Notes: generated by a model from the sequence alone, not told the origin. A DNA stretch of 64,000 nt from Streptomyces sp. NBC_01351 (GCF_036237315.1 NZ_CP108356.1:4965501-5029500), one strand, 5' to 3'. Counted from the first letter of the stretch, positions 48,016 to 57,714 are shown. Numbers and translations are program-made.

Positions 48016-50286
48016 ATGACTGCCACTCCTGCGGAGACCACGAAGAACGGCGAGGCCTGGGAGGGCTTCAAGGGCGGCCTGTGGCGAGACGCCATCGACG
48101 TCCGCGACTTCATCCAGCAGAACTACACGCCGTACGAGGGCGACGACACCTTCCTCGCCGACCCCACCGAGCGCACCACCGCCGTGTGGAAGGCGATCAC
48201 GGACAAGTTCCCGGAGGAGCGCGACAAGGGCGTCTACGACGTCGCCTACGACATCCCGTCGACGATCACCGCGCACGCCCCCGGCTACATCGACCGCGAC
48301 AAGGACCTGATCGTCGGTCTCCAGACGGACGCCCCGCTCAAGCGCGCGATCATGCCCTACGGCGGCTGGCGGATGGTCGCCGGCGCCCTGGAGACCTACG
48401 GCTACCCGGTCTCCGAGGAGCTGGAGAAGGTCTTCACGGAGTACCGCAAGACCCACAACGCCGGCGTCTTCGACGCCTACACCCCCGACATCCGCGCCGC
48501 CCGCAAGGCCGGCATCGTCACCGGACTGCCGGACGCCTACGGCCGCGGCCGCATCATCGGCGACTACCGCCGCGTGGCCCTCTACGGCGCCGACCGCCTG
48601 ATCTCCTTCAAGAAGGAGGAGAAGGAGGAGCTGAACTCCCTCCCGGCCGGCAACCGTTCGCTGGAGGAGACGATCCGCCTGCGCGAGGAGCTCTCCGAGC
48701 AGATCCGCGCCCTCGCCGAGCTCAAGGCGATGGCCGCCTCCTACGGCCACGACATCTCCGGCCCGGCCACCAACGGCCGCGAGGCCATCCAGTGGCTGTA
48801 CTTCGCCTACCTGGCCGCGGTGAAGGAGCAGAACGGCGCGGCCATGTCGCTCGGCCGCACCTCCACCTTCGTCGACGTCTACCTCCAGCGCGACATCGAG
48901 GCCGGCGTCCTCACCGAGGAGCAGGCCCAGGAGCTCGTCGACGACTTCATCATCAAGCTCCGCATCGTGCGCTTCCTGCGCACCCCGGAGTACGACGAGC
49001 TGTTCTCCGGCGACCCGACCTGGGTCACCGAATCGATCGCCGGCATGGGCGAGGACGGCCGTCCGCTGGTCACCAAGTCCTCGTTCCGCTACCTCCAGAC
49101 CCTCTACAACCTCGGCCCGGCCCCCGAGCCGAACATGACGGTCTTCTGGTCGCCGCAGCTGCCGCAGGGCTTCAAGGAGTTCTGCGCCCGCGTCTCGATC
49201 GACACCTCCTCGGTGCAGTACGAGTCCGACGAGCTGATGCGTCCGCGCTTCGGCGACGACACCGCCATCGCGTGCTGCGTCTCGGCGATGCCGGTCGGCA
49301 AGCAGATGCAGTTCTTCGGCGCCCGCGTGAACCTCGCCAAGACCCTCCTCTACGCGATCAACGGCGGCCGCGACGAGAAGTCGGGCGCCCAGGTCGGCCC
49401 GTCCACCGGCGCCGTCACGGCCGAGGTGCTGGACTACGACGAGGTCATGGCCAAGTTCGACGAGCAGATGGAATGGCTCGCCTCCACCTACGTCCACGCC
49501 CTGAACGTCATCCACTACATGCACGACAAGTACGCCTACGAGCGCATCGAGATGGCCCTCCACGACCGCGACGTGCGCCGCACCATGGCCTGCGGCATCG
49601 CCGGCCTCTCGGTCGCCGCCGACTCGCTGTCCGCCATCAAGCACGCCAAGGTCACCGCCGTGCGCGACGAGACCGGGCTGGTCACCGACTACCGCATCGA
49701 GGGCGACTACCCGGCGTACGGCAACAACGACGACCGCGTCGACGACATCGCCGTGTGGCTGGTCGAGGAGTTCATGAAGAAGGTGCGCAAGCACCCGACG
49801 TACCGGGGCTCCGAGCACACCCAGTCCGTGCTGACCATCACCTCGAACGTGGTCTACGGCAAGAAGACCGGCAACACCCCCGACGGACGCCGCGCCGGCG
49901 AGCCGTTCTCCCCGGGCGCCAACCCGATGAACGGCCGCGACACCCACGGCTACGTCACCTCCGCGCTGTCGGTTGCCAAGCTCCCCTACGAGGACGCCGA
50001 GGACGGCATCTCGCTGACCAACACCGTCACCCCCGACGGCCTGGGCCGCACCCCCGAGGAGCGGATCAAGAACCTGGCGGGCGTGCTGGACGGCTACATG
50101 GCCGGCGACGGCTTCCACATGAACGTGAACGTGCTGGGCCGCGACACGCTCATGGACGCCATGGAGCACCCGGAGAACTACCCGCAGCTGACCATCCGCG
50201 TCAGCGGCTACGCGGTGAACTTCGTCCGCCTCACGCGGGACCAGCAGCTCGACGTGCTGAACCGCACCTTCCACGGCTCGCTCTAA
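48016..50286 (+). CDS. pflB: Pyruvate formate-lyase (formate C-acetyltransferase)
   Basis: A 756-residue glycyl-radical enzyme, almost the length of E. coli PflB (760), and colinear with it throughout. It splits pyruvate with CoA into acetyl-CoA and formate. Catalytic residues are all present: the thiyl pair C420-C421 in [11 protein letters not shown], the glycyl radical G731 in [10 protein letters not shown], and the substrate-pocket segments NMTVFW, MQFFGAR and [15 protein letters not shown] 48016 has GGAAGG eight nt upstream. The activating enzyme follows 119 bp downstream. PFL is oxygen-sensitive and rare in streptomycetes. The codon use is fully high-GC, so any transfer is old or from another actinobacterium. 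Confidence 0.97.
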   Translation: MTATPAETTKNGEAWEGFKGGLWRDAIDVRDFIQQNYTPYEGDDTFLADPTERTTAVWKAITDKFPEERDKGVYDVAYDIPSTITAHAPGYIDRDKDLIVGLQTDAPLKRAIMPYGGWRMVAGALETYGYPVSEELEKVFTEYRKTHNAGVFDAYTPDIRAARKAGIVTGLPDAYGRGRIIGDYRRVALYGADRLISFKKEEKEELNSLPAGNRSLEETIRLREELSEQIRALAELKAMAASYGHDISGPATNGREAIQWLYFAYLAAVKEQNGAAMSLGRTSTFVDVYLQRDIEAGVLTEEQAQELVDDFIIKLRIVRFLRTPEYDELFSGDPTWVTESIAGMGEDGRPLVTKSSFRYLQTLYNLGPAPEPNMTVFWSPQLPQGFKEFCARVSIDTSSVQYESDELMRPRFGDDTAIACCVSAMPVGKQMQFFGARVNLAKTLLYAINGGRDEKSGAQVGPSTGAVTAEVLDYDEVMAKFDEQMEWLASTYVHALNVIHYMHDKYAYERIEMALHDRDVRRTMACGIAGLSVAADSLSAIKHAKVTAVRDETGLVTDYRIEGDYPAYGNNDDRVDDIAVWLVEEFMKKVRKHPTYRGSEHTQSVLTITSNVVYGKKTGNTPDGRRAGEPFSPGANPMNGRDTHGYVTSALSVAKLPYEDAEDGISLTNTVTPDGLGRTPEERIKNLAGVLDGYMAGDGFHMNVNVLGRDTLMDAMEHPENYPQLTIRVSGYAVNFVRLTRDQQLDVLNRTFHGSL

Positions 50287-50405
50287 GCGCCCACTGCGCG
50301 CAGGGCGCGGGCCGTCCAGACCGCGCGGCCCGGGGCCGGGCCCTCACCCCGGCCCCGGGACCGCGCGACTCCATCGGACACCGGATCACCTCTGGAGCAC
50401 CTGCC

Positions 50406-51233
50406 ATGACCGTCCTCTTCGGTACGAGCCTCCCCGTCGGCCCCGCCGCGGCCGTCGCCGTCAGTGCCGGGCAGACCCCGGCCGCCGCCGCGACCCAGCG
50501 GCCCAGCGAGGGTTCCGTGCACTCCTGGGACCTGTCCACCGGCGTGGACGGCCCCGGCACCCGCTTCGTGACCTTCCTCTCTGGCTGCCCGCTGACCTGC
50601 CTGTACTGCCACAACCCCGACACCATGCGGATGCGCAACGGCAAGCGCACCTCGGCCGACGACGTCATCGCCGAGGCCCGCAAGTACACCCGGTTCATCT
50701 CCGCCTCGGGCGGCGGCGCCACCGTCTCCGGCGGCGAGCCACTGCTCCAGCCCGTCTTCGCGGGCGAGCTGCTGCACCGGATGAAGAACGACCTCGGCCT
50801 GCACACCGCCCTCGACACCTCGGGCTTCCTCGGCGCCCGCGCCACCGACGCGCTGCTGCGCGACGTGGACCTGGTCCTGCTCGACATCAAGTCCTGGGAC
50901 CGCGAGACGTACAAGAAGGTCACCGGCCGTCCACTGGAGCCCACCCTGGACTTCGCCCGCCGCCTCGCGGACCTGGGCAAGGAGGTCCACCTGCGGTTCG
51001 TGCTGGTGCCCGGGCTCACCGACGCGCGCGAGAACGTCGAGGGCGTCGCCGCCTTCGCCGGCACCCTCGGCAACGTCTCGCGGGTCGACGTGCTGCCCTT
51101 CCACAAGCTTGGGGAGAGCAAGTGGCAGGCCCTCGACATGAACTTCACCCTGCACGACACCCCGTCGCCGACGCCGGAGCAGGTGGCCGAGGCCAAGGCG
51201 GTCTTCGCCGCTCGGGGACTGAAGGCCGTCTAA
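50406..51233 (+). CDS. pflA: Pyruvate formate-lyase activating enzyme (radical SAM)
   Basis: A 275-residue radical SAM enzyme. The [4Fe-4S] motif C61-x3-C65-x2-C68 (CPLTCLYC) is followed by SAM-binding segments ATVSGGEPLLQ and LDTSGF, and DLVLLDIKSWD, as in PflA. The length is close to E. coli PflA (246) plus about 35 extra N-terminal residues, Ala-rich and not conserved. It installs the glycyl radical on the PflB Gly731 with flavodoxin or ferredoxin as electron source. ATG 50406. It lies immediately after pflB on the same strand, so they are a functional pair; an internal GTG would give a more typical length. Confidence 0.95.
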   Translation: MTVLFGTSLPVGPAAAVAVSAGQTPAAAATQRPSEGSVHSWDLSTGVDGPGTRFVTFLSGCPLTCLYCHNPDTMRMRNGKRTSADDVIAEARKYTRFISASGGGATVSGGEPLLQPVFAGELLHRMKNDLGLHTALDTSGFLGARATDALLRDVDLVLLDIKSWDRETYKKVTGRPLEPTLDFARRLADLGKEVHLRFVLVPGLTDARENVEGVAAFAGTLGNVSRVDVLPFHKLGESKWQALDMNFTLHDTPSPTPEQVAEAKAVFAARGLKAV

Positions 51234-51300
51234 CTCGTACGGCCTAATTGTAAGTACGGCATAACGGGCTGAAACGGTACAGACCACTTAGCGTGGTGCT

Positions 51301-52398
51301 GTGTCCGAGCCCACCGAAGTCCTCGACGAAGCCCCGCCACCACCCGAGGCGCCCCAGAACCCACCGCCGGCCGGGAAACCCGTCACCGCACGGGCCACCC
51401 TGGCCGGCATCGTCGTCTCGCTGCTCCTCATCGCCGCGATCGTGCTGGGCAGCCGCTTCCTGCGCGACTTCGACTCGGCGCTGCTGCCCTACGCCGTCGC
51501 CACCGTGTTCCTGGCCTTCGGCGTGGCCTACCGGTACACCGTGTGGGTCTCCGCGCCCGGCGCGCGCCGCCTCTTCAAGAAGGGGTTCGGCAGCTTCTTC
51601 TCCGCCGAGAACTTCCGCAAGGCGCCCACCGCACTGCCGAAGATGATCGCCACCTACCTCGGCTTCCAGAAGTTCCTCGGCGCCCGCTCGCGCGCCCGCT
51701 GGGCCGCCCACCAGCTCATCTTCTGGGGCTGCATCCTGGCCGCGCTCATCACCTTCCCCCTGACCTGGGGCTGGTTCACCTTCACCTCGGGCAGCGGCTC
51801 CGGACCGGGCTACGAGATGCGGATCTGGGGCTTCAAGGTCCTCGGCTTCGACTCGCTGAACATCCTGGGCTGGCTCATGTTCCACGGTCTGGACGTCGCC
51901 GCCGTCCTCGTCATCCCCGGCGCCTCGTACTTCCTGTGGCGCCGGATGAAGGACCGCGGAGCCATCACCGGACAGCGCTTCGCCTACGACCTGCTGCCGC
52001 TGATCTGCCTGATCGTGATCTCCGTGACCGGGCTGCTGCTGACCTTCTCGTCGATCTTCCTGCACGGCGGCGGCTACGAGTTCCTGGCCATCCTGCACAT
52101 GGTGTCGGTGGTGTTCACCCTCATCTACATCCCGTTCGGGAAGTTCTTCCACATCGTCCAGCGCCCCGCCGCCGTCGGCATGCAGCTGTTCAAGTACACG
52201 GCCCGCCAGGACGAGCAGGTCTTCGCCTGCAAGCGCTGCGGGGAGCCCATCGACACCACCCCGTACGTGGAGAACCTGCGCGGCACGATGCAGGACCTGA
52301 ACCTCGACTTCAACGCCTTCGTCGAATACTGCCCGCGCTGCAAGCGGGCACTGCGCGGCAGCGCCTACCTGAACCACGTCAAGAAGGGTTTCAAGTGA
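51301..52398 (+). CDS. NarI-like cytochrome b membrane protein with C-terminal zinc ribbon
   Basis: A 365-residue protein from GTG 51301. Five or six helices lie in residues 30-285, several with histidines placed like haem ligands of NarI/HdrE-type cytochromes b: AAHQLIFWG, LMFHGLDVAAV, ILHMVSVVF and GKFFHIVQRP. After the last helix come two CxxC pairs (CKRCGEPI and YCPRCKRA), a zinc- or iron-binding ribbon in the cytoplasm. It probably links the quinone pool to the molybdoenzyme that follows; its stop overlaps the next GTG. Haem binding is inferred from spacing only. The 67-bp gap from pflA could hold an extra promoter. Confidence 0.78.
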   Translation: MSEPTEVLDEAPPPPEAPQNPPPAGKPVTARATLAGIVVSLLLIAAIVLGSRFLRDFDSALLPYAVATVFLAFGVAYRYTVWVSAPGARRLFKKGFGSFFSAENFRKAPTALPKMIATYLGFQKFLGARSRARWAAHQLIFWGCILAALITFPLTWGWFTFTSGSGSGPGYEMRIWGFKVLGFDSLNILGWLMFHGLDVAAVLVIPGASYFLWRRMKDRGAITGQRFAYDLLPLICLIVISVTGLLLTFSSIFLHGGGYEFLAILHMVSVVFTLIYIPFGKFFHIVQRPAAVGMQLFKYTARQDEQVFACKRCGEPIDTTPYVENLRGTMQDLNLDFNAFVEYCPRCKRALRGSAYLNHVKKGFK

Positions 52399-54713
52399 CC
52401 GCGACGGACCCCGCCCAGAGGGCCACGCTGCCCATCGACCCGTCCATCGCGCCGCCCGGCACCCGCAACTTCCGCGACGCGGGTGGCATCCCCGCGGACA
52501 AGTGGCACGCCGACCAGAACGGCGAGACGCTCGTCCCCACCCACTGCTGTTTCTGCGGGGTGCAGTGCGGCATGTACCTGCGCGTGGACAAGGGCGGGAA
52601 GGTCTTCGGCGTCGAGCCCCGCAACCACGACATCAACCGGATGCGGCTGTGCCCCAAGGGCATCAACGCCTACCAGCAGGTCAACCACCCCGACCGGCTG
52701 ACGAGCCCACTGCTCCGCCGCTCCCGCGACGAGGAGTTCAAGGAGGCCTCCTGGGAGGAGGCCCTCGACTTCACCGTCTCCGAGATCCGCCGCATCCAGG
52801 GCGCCCACGGCAACGACTCCTTCGGGCTGCTCGGCGGCGCCAGCCTCTACTCCGAGAAGACCTACCTGGTCGGCAAGTTCGGCCGGGTCGCCCTCAAGAC
52901 CCGGCACGTCGACTACAACGGCCGCCTGTGCATGGTCAGCGCCGCCGGCGCCAACAAGCTCTCCTTCGGCATCGACCGGGCCGCCAACCCCTTCTCCGAC
53001 ATCCTCCTCACCGACTGCCTGCTGATCGCCGGGTCGAACGTGGGGGAGTGCTTCCCCGTGATGACCCAGTACGTGTGGGGCGCCCGCGACCGCGGTGCCT
53101 CGCTGATCGTCGTCGACCCGCGCGAGACGGCCATCGCCCGTACCGCGGACGTCCACGTCGCCCTCAAGCCCGGCACCGACTCCGCCTTCTTCAACGCCGT
53201 CCTGCACGTGGTCATCGCCGAGGGCCTGACCGACGAGGCCTACCTCGCCGCCCACACCACCGGCTGGGACGAGGTCAAGAAGACCGTCCAGGACTATCCG
53301 CCCGCCCGCTCCGCCGCGATCTGCGGGGTCCCCGAGGAACAGATCGTCCAGGTGGCCGGGATGTTCGGCCGTGCCGCCAAGGCCATGGCCTTCCACGCGC
53401 GCGGGGTCGAGCACCACTCGCAGGGCGTCGAGAACTGCCTGTCCATCATCAACCTGTGTGTGGCCACCGGGAACCTCGGCAAGCCAGGTGCCGGCTACGG
53501 CACCATCACCGGCCAGGGCAACGGCCAGGGCGGCCGCGAGCACGGCCAGAAGTCCGACCTGCTGCCCGGCGGCCGCTCCATCATGAACGAGGAGCACCGC
53601 CGTCAGATCTGCCGGATCTGGGGCATCGAGGAGTCCGAACTCCCGCCCGCCGGCACCTCCATGATGGAGATGGTCTGGCAGATGCAGCGGCAGGAGATCC
53701 GTGGCCTGATCGGCATCTGCAACAACCCCTTCGTCTCGCTCCCCAACTACGGGACGGTCAAGAAGGGCTACGACAGCCTCGAATTCCACGCACAGTTCGA
53801 CTTCTTCCTCTCCGAGACCGCGACCAACGCGCACGTGGTCTTCCCCGTCACCGTCTGGGCCGAGGACGAGGGCGTCATGGCCAACACCGAGGCCCGCGTC
53901 GTCAAGCACAACAAGGCGCAGGAGCCGCCTGCCGGCGTCCGCACCGACACCTGGGTGATGTGCGAGCTCGCCAGACGGCTCGGCGTCGGCGACAAGTTCG
54001 ACTTCGCCGACTCCCGCGAGGTGTTCGAGGAGCTCCGCATCGCCTCCGCCGGCACGGTCAACGACTACTACGGCATCACCTACGAACGCCTGGAGGAGAC
54101 CGGCGGCATCGCCTGGCCCTGCCCCACCACCGACCACCCGGGCACGCCCCGGCTGTTCGAGGGCGGCAAGACCTTCCACCCCGACGGGAAGGTCCACATG
54201 CAGGTCGTCGAATGGCACCCGCCGATGGACCCGTACACCGAGGAGTTCCCCCTCTCCCTCACCACCGGCCGTACCGTCGCGCACTTCCTCTCCGGCAACC
54301 AGACCCGCCGCCTGGGCGCCCTCGTCGAGCAGACCCCGCGCCCCTGGGTGGAGGTCCACCCCTCGCACGGCTTCCGCAACGGCGACCCGGTCAGGGTGGT
54401 CACCCGCCGCGGCAGCGAGGTCTTCCCGGCCCTGGTCACCGAGGCCATCCGGCCGGACACCGTCTTCATCCCGTACCACTGGCCCGTCCCGACGGCCGCC
54501 AACGCCCTGACCATCGACGCCCTCGACCCCCGCTCGAAGATCCCCGAGTACAAGGTCTGCGCCGCCCGCATCGAGGCCGGGGAACGGGTCGACGAGGTGC
54601 CGCCGCCGCCCACGGCCCCCGGCCGCGAGGCGTACCCGGAGACGCAGCTCTCCCGCACCGACCCCCTGCCGCCCACGTCCCCGCAGGGCCGTGGCACGGC
54701 CGAGAGGAGCTGA
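52395..54713 (+). CDS. Molybdopterin oxidoreductase, nitrate-reductase-like (NasA/NarB group)
   Basis: A 772-residue cytoplasmic enzyme of the DMSO reductase family. An N-terminal [4Fe-4S] site is C51-x2-C54-x3-C58-x27-C86. The probable molybdenum ligand is C179 in NGRLCMVSAAGANK, followed by Met as in assimilatory and periplasmic nitrate reductases, not by His as in formate dehydrogenases. Typical MGD motifs are SNVGECFPVM, GQGNGQGGREHGQK, and TGRTVAHFLSGNQTRR in the C-terminal domain. No Tat signal. GTGA coupling to the membrane gene and a downstream four-cluster ferredoxin suggest a membrane-attached complex. I favour nitrate reduction; formate oxidation is an alternative suggested by the adjacent pfl genes. 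Confidence 0.85.
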   Translation: MTATDPAQRATLPIDPSIAPPGTRNFRDAGGIPADKWHADQNGETLVPTHCCFCGVQCGMYLRVDKGGKVFGVEPRNHDINRMRLCPKGINAYQQVNHPDRLTSPLLRRSRDEEFKEASWEEALDFTVSEIRRIQGAHGNDSFGLLGGASLYSEKTYLVGKFGRVALKTRHVDYNGRLCMVSAAGANKLSFGIDRAANPFSDILLTDCLLIAGSNVGECFPVMTQYVWGARDRGASLIVVDPRETAIARTADVHVALKPGTDSAFFNAVLHVVIAEGLTDEAYLAAHTTGWDEVKKTVQDYPPARSAAICGVPEEQIVQVAGMFGRAAKAMAFHARGVEHHSQGVENCLSIINLCVATGNLGKPGAGYGTITGQGNGQGGREHGQKSDLLPGGRSIMNEEHRRQICRIWGIEESELPPAGTSMMEMVWQMQRQEIRGLIGICNNPFVSLPNYGTVKKGYDSLEFHAQFDFFLSETATNAHVVFPVTVWAEDEGVMANTEARVVKHNKAQEPPAGVRTDTWVMCELARRLGVGDKFDFADSREVFEELRIASAGTVNDYYGITYERLEETGGIAWPCPTTDHPGTPRLFEGGKTFHPDGKVHMQVVEWHPPMDPYTEEFPLSLTTGRTVAHFLSGNQTRRLGALVEQTPRPWVEVHPSHGFRNGDPVRVVTRRGSEVFPALVTEAIRPDTVFIPYHWPVPTAANALTIDALDPRSKIPEYKVCAARIEAGERVDEVPPPPTAPGREAYPETQLSRTDPLPPTSPQGRGTAERS

Positions 54714-54719
54714 CCCGCC

Positions 54720-55376
54720 ATGATGGGCCGCACGATCTTCATCGACCCGGGTCGCTGCATCGGCTGCCAGGCCTGTGTCTCCGCCTGCCGCGAATGCGAC
54801 TCCCACCGCGGCAAGTCGATGATCCACCTGGACTACACCGAGCCCGGCATGTCCGTCGCCTCCCTCCCGACCGTCTGCATGCACTGCGAGGACCCGGTCG
54901 CGCCCTGCGCCGAGGTCTGCCCCGCCGACGCGATCCTGGTCACCGCCGACGGGGTGGTCCAGCAGGCCGACACCACCCGCTGCATCGGCTGCGCCAACTG
55001 CGTCAACGCCTGCCCCTTCGGCGTCCCGAAGATCGACCTCCAGGCGAAGCTGCAGATGAAGTGCAACCTCTGCTACGACCGCACCGCCTACGGCCTGGCC
55101 CCCATGTGCGCCACCGTCTGCCCCACCGGCGCCCTCTTCTACGGAACCCTCGAAGAGCTCCAGGCCGAGCGACCCGGCGTGCAGGTCGCCGACTCCTTCG
55201 TCTTCGGTGACGTCGTGGTCAGCACCGGCGTGGCGATGGTCGTCCCCGCCGACAAGGTCCAGTGGCCCGTCCCCGGCGGGCTGCCCGTCGTAGAGATCAA
55301 TGGAGTGGACGTGCGCGAAGCGCAGTCGAATAAGGGTGGCGGCGGGCGACGGGTGGGCGGAGTGGACGTCCGATGA
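54720..55376 (+). CDS. Four-cluster ferredoxin subunit (NarH/DmsB-like)
   Basis: A 218-residue electron-transfer protein with 16 cysteines for four [4Fe-4S] clusters in the order of NarH, DmsB and FdhB: CIGCQACVSACREC (from residue 14), CMHCEDPVAPCAEVCPADA, CIGCANCVNACPFG and CNLCYDRTAYGLAPMCATVCP. No signal or anchor; a C-terminal Gly-rich extension of about 40 residues is not conserved. It would pass electrons between the membrane cytochrome and the molybdoenzyme. GAGAGGAG lies about 10 nt upstream of ATG 54720; ATG 54723 is equally possible. It overlaps the Rieske gene by ATGA. Confidence 0.92.
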   Translation: MMGRTIFIDPGRCIGCQACVSACRECDSHRGKSMIHLDYTEPGMSVASLPTVCMHCEDPVAPCAEVCPADAILVTADGVVQQADTTRCIGCANCVNACPFGVPKIDLQAKLQMKCNLCYDRTAYGLAPMCATVCPTGALFYGTLEELQAERPGVQVADSFVFGDVVVSTGVAMVVPADKVQWPVPGGLPVVEINGVDVREAQSNKGGGGRRVGGVDVR

Positions 55377-56044
55377 GCCTCACCGAACAGCCCCCTCCGT
55401 CCTCCACCCCCGGACCGGACCCGGACTCGGACGGGGACGCCGCCGCCGCGCAGTTGCGCGACCGGATCAGCGCCGACTCCCTCACCACCCGACGCGACTA
55501 CCTGCGGATCGTCGCCACCGTCTCCGGCGGCCTGGCCATCGGCGGGGTCGGCGTCGCCGCCGGCATCCTGCACCGGCACGGCGACAGCGAGACGCTGCCC
55601 GAGGCCAAGAAGGTCACCGACGAGCTGGCGCCAGGCCAGTCCGTGGCCTTCCGGTTCCCCGGCGAAGAGGACCGAGCCGTCGCCGTCCGGCTCGCGGACG
55701 GCTCCCTCGTGGGCTACTCCGCCGTCTGCACCCACCTCGCCTGCGCCGTGCTGTGGCGCGAGGACCGGGGCGCCGACGGGGAGCTGTACTGCCCCTGCCA
55801 CGAGGGTGTCTTCGACGCCCGGACCGGCGAGGTCACCGCGGGCCCGCCACCGCGCCCGCTCCCCAGGATCTTCCTGACCGAGCAGGCCGACGGCAGCGTC
55901 TGGGCCATCGCCACCGCCCGGTCGGGGGAGACGGCCAAGGACGCCCTCTGCCGCCAGTTCGGCGACAACCGCCCCGAGATGGCCCAGCAGCTGAACTGCC
56001 CCGGAGCGGCTCGCGCCGCCACGACCGAGAGGAGGAGCACATGA
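55373..56044 (+). CDS. Tat-exported Rieske [2Fe-2S] protein
   Basis: A 223-residue membrane-anchored Rieske protein. A twin-arginine-type motif, TTRRDYLRIV, precedes a single hydrophobic helix (VSGGLAIGGVGVAAGIL) near residues 40-70; Rieske proteins are Tat substrates. The cluster motifs are CTHLAC and CPCHEG, with the expected two Cys and two His ligands (C-x-H and C-x2-H). It sits outside the membrane, so it could transfer electrons from the quinone pool. The 16-Cys ferredoxin precedes and a small membrane protein follows, each with ATGA overlap. Confidence 0.9.
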   Translation: MSLTEQPPPSSTPGPDPDSDGDAAAAQLRDRISADSLTTRRDYLRIVATVSGGLAIGGVGVAAGILHRHGDSETLPEAKKVTDELAPGQSVAFRFPGEEDRAVAVRLADGSLVGYSAVCTHLACAVLWREDRGADGELYCPCHEGVFDARTGEVTAGPPPRPLPRIFLTEQADGSVWAIATARSGETAKDALCRQFGDNRPEMAQQLNCPGAARAATTERRST

Positions 56045-56409
56045 GCGCCCCGCAGCCACCTCCGCGTCCCGAGTACCACCCAGGCAGTGCCCAGCCCCGG
56101 CTGAACCGGCCGGTGCGCGAGCGGTATCCGCAGATCCGCTCCACCAGCGGCTACGGGGACCCGCGGATCCGCAACACGGGCCCCGGCCCGGGAGCCGGCA
56201 CCGAACACGAGCCGGAGCGGTCCTCGAAGCTCAACGCCCGGCTGGCCCTGGCCCTCACCGTGCTCATCGGACAGCTCTGGGCGCTGACCGTGACCGTCAA
56301 CGAGTGGATGAAGGGCAACACCGCAACGGCCTGGTGGGGGGCGGGATTCCTGATCCTGTCCTTCCTCGTCGTGATCGGACTGTGGCTCCTCGCCCCGAAG
56401 GACCGTTGA
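56041..56409 (+). CDS. Small two-helix membrane protein, unknown
   Basis: A 122-residue protein. A 65-residue Pro/Arg-rich cytoplasmic part is followed by two helices, LALALTVLIGQLWALTVTV and FLILSFLVVIGLWLLAP. The ATG at 56041 overlaps the Rieske stop and has AGGAGG upstream; the next narK-type frame starts 2 bp after its stop. It has no known family. Its fixed place in the operon suggests a subunit of the electron-transfer complex, or an assembly factor; that is inference. Confidence 0.75.
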   Translation: MSAPQPPPRPEYHPGSAQPRLNRPVRERYPQIRSTSGYGDPRIRNTGPGPGAGTEHEPERSSKLNARLALALTVLIGQLWALTVTVNEWMKGNTATAWWGAGFLILSFLVVIGLWLLAPKDR

Positions 56410-56411
56410 CC

Positions 56412-57714
56412 ATGTCGATACCCACGCCCACCCCGTCCACGGTTCGCTCGCACCGCGCGGAGAGCTACAAGCCCGGTGCCACCATCGGTGACTGGCGGCC
56501 CGAGGATGACGGCTTCTGGCAGTCCACCGGGCGCAAGGTCGCCCAGCGCAACCTCTGGATCTCGATCCCCGCGCTGATGCTCGGCTTCGTGGTCTGGCAG
56601 GTCTGGTCGGTGACCGTCGTCAAGCTGAACGACGTCGGCTTCGGTTTCTCCAAGTCGCAGCTTTTCTGGCTGACGGCCATCCCCGGGATCACCGGCGGTA
56701 CGTTCCGGATCCTGTACACCTTCATCGGGCCGATCTTCGGCGAGCGGAAGTTCACCGCCTTCAGCACGCTCATCCTCGTCGTGCCGATGCTGTGGCTCGG
56801 CTTCGCCCTCCAGGACACGGGCACCCCGTACTGGGAGCTGGCGCTGATCGCCGCCGTCTGCGGCATCGGCGGCGCGAACTTCGCCTCCTCCATGGCCAAC
56901 ATCGGCTTCTTCTTCCCCAAGCGGGAGAAGGGCAGCGCCAACGGCCTCAACGGCGGCCTCGGCAACCTCGGCGTGAGCGCGGTCCAGCTGGTCGCCCCGC
57001 TGGTGGTCACCGCCGCCGTGCTGGGCGCCCCAGGTGGCCGCGGCCCCCTTCAGCCAGCAGAAGATCATCTTCAAGCGCAAGCACAACTGGCTGATGACCT
57101 GGCTCTACGTCGGCACCTTCGGGTCCTTCATCGGCTTCGCCGCCGGCCTGCCCCTGCTGATCAAGGACAACTTCGAGGCGCAGGGATACCAGGCCACCAC
57201 CTATGCCTGGATCGGCCCGTTCGTCGGCGCGCTCATGCGCTGGGCGGGCGGCTGGCTCTCCGACAAGATGGGCGGCGCCAGGGTCACCCTTCTGTCGTTC
57301 GTCGGGATGGCCGCGGAACTGATCGTGGTGATCTTCGCGCTGCCCCACGCGGGGGGCCAGGGCGACTTCTGGCCCTTCTTCATCGGCTTCCTGGTGGCCT
57401 TCGCCTTCTCCGGCCTCGGCAACGGCTCGACCTTCCGGCAGATCCCGGTGATCTTCCGGGACCAGCACATGCGCGAGGCCGAGGGCAAGGGACCGGAGGC
57501 GCAGGCGGCGGCGCTGAAGCAGTCCGAGATGGAGGCGGGCGCCGTCACCGGCTTCTCCTCCGCCATCGCCGCCTACGGCTTCTTCTTCATCCCCGCGATG
57601 TTCGCGGCGATGGCCGTCACCAACGCGCTGTGGATCTTCATCGGCTTCTACGCCACGTGCCTGGCGGTGTGCTGGTGGTTCTACGCCCGCAAGGGCGCCG
57701 AAGCCCCCAGCTGA
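56412..57714 (+). pseudogene. narK: narK copy 2, disrupted by about 116-bp internal deletion
   Basis: ATG 56412 begins a normal NarK (MSIPTPTPSTVRSHRAESYKPGATIGDWRPEDDGFW...) that follows copy 1 through GGLGNLGVSAVQLVAPLVVTAAVLG. At about 57026 the frame jumps: the expected 45-residue helix-and-loop block present in copy 1 (AGQKKANGSE...WFGQNDLK) is missing and the C-terminal half resumes from VAAAPFSQQKIIFKRKHNWL in the next frame to 57714. Total length is 3n+1. Two truncated peptides could be made but not a full transporter. From 57049 to 57116 the DNA is identical to copy 1. Confidence 0.85.

Noticed and set aside
47983..50274. A 763-codon minus-strand frame opposite pflB
   Set aside because: Antisense shadow of pflB; the plus-strand protein matches PflB from end to end.
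52395..54713. Calling the molybdoenzyme a formate dehydrogenase because pfl is adjacent
   Set aside because: The metal-ligand cysteine is followed by Met (LCMVSAA), as in nitrate reductases, not by His as in formate dehydrogenases. The alternative is kept only as a possibility.
52365..54884. An 839-codon minus-strand frame opposite the molybdoenzyme gene
   Set aside because: Composition (Val/Gly/Asp/His-rich) is typical of antisense frames in GC-rich DNA; the plus strand has clear cluster and molybdenum motifs.
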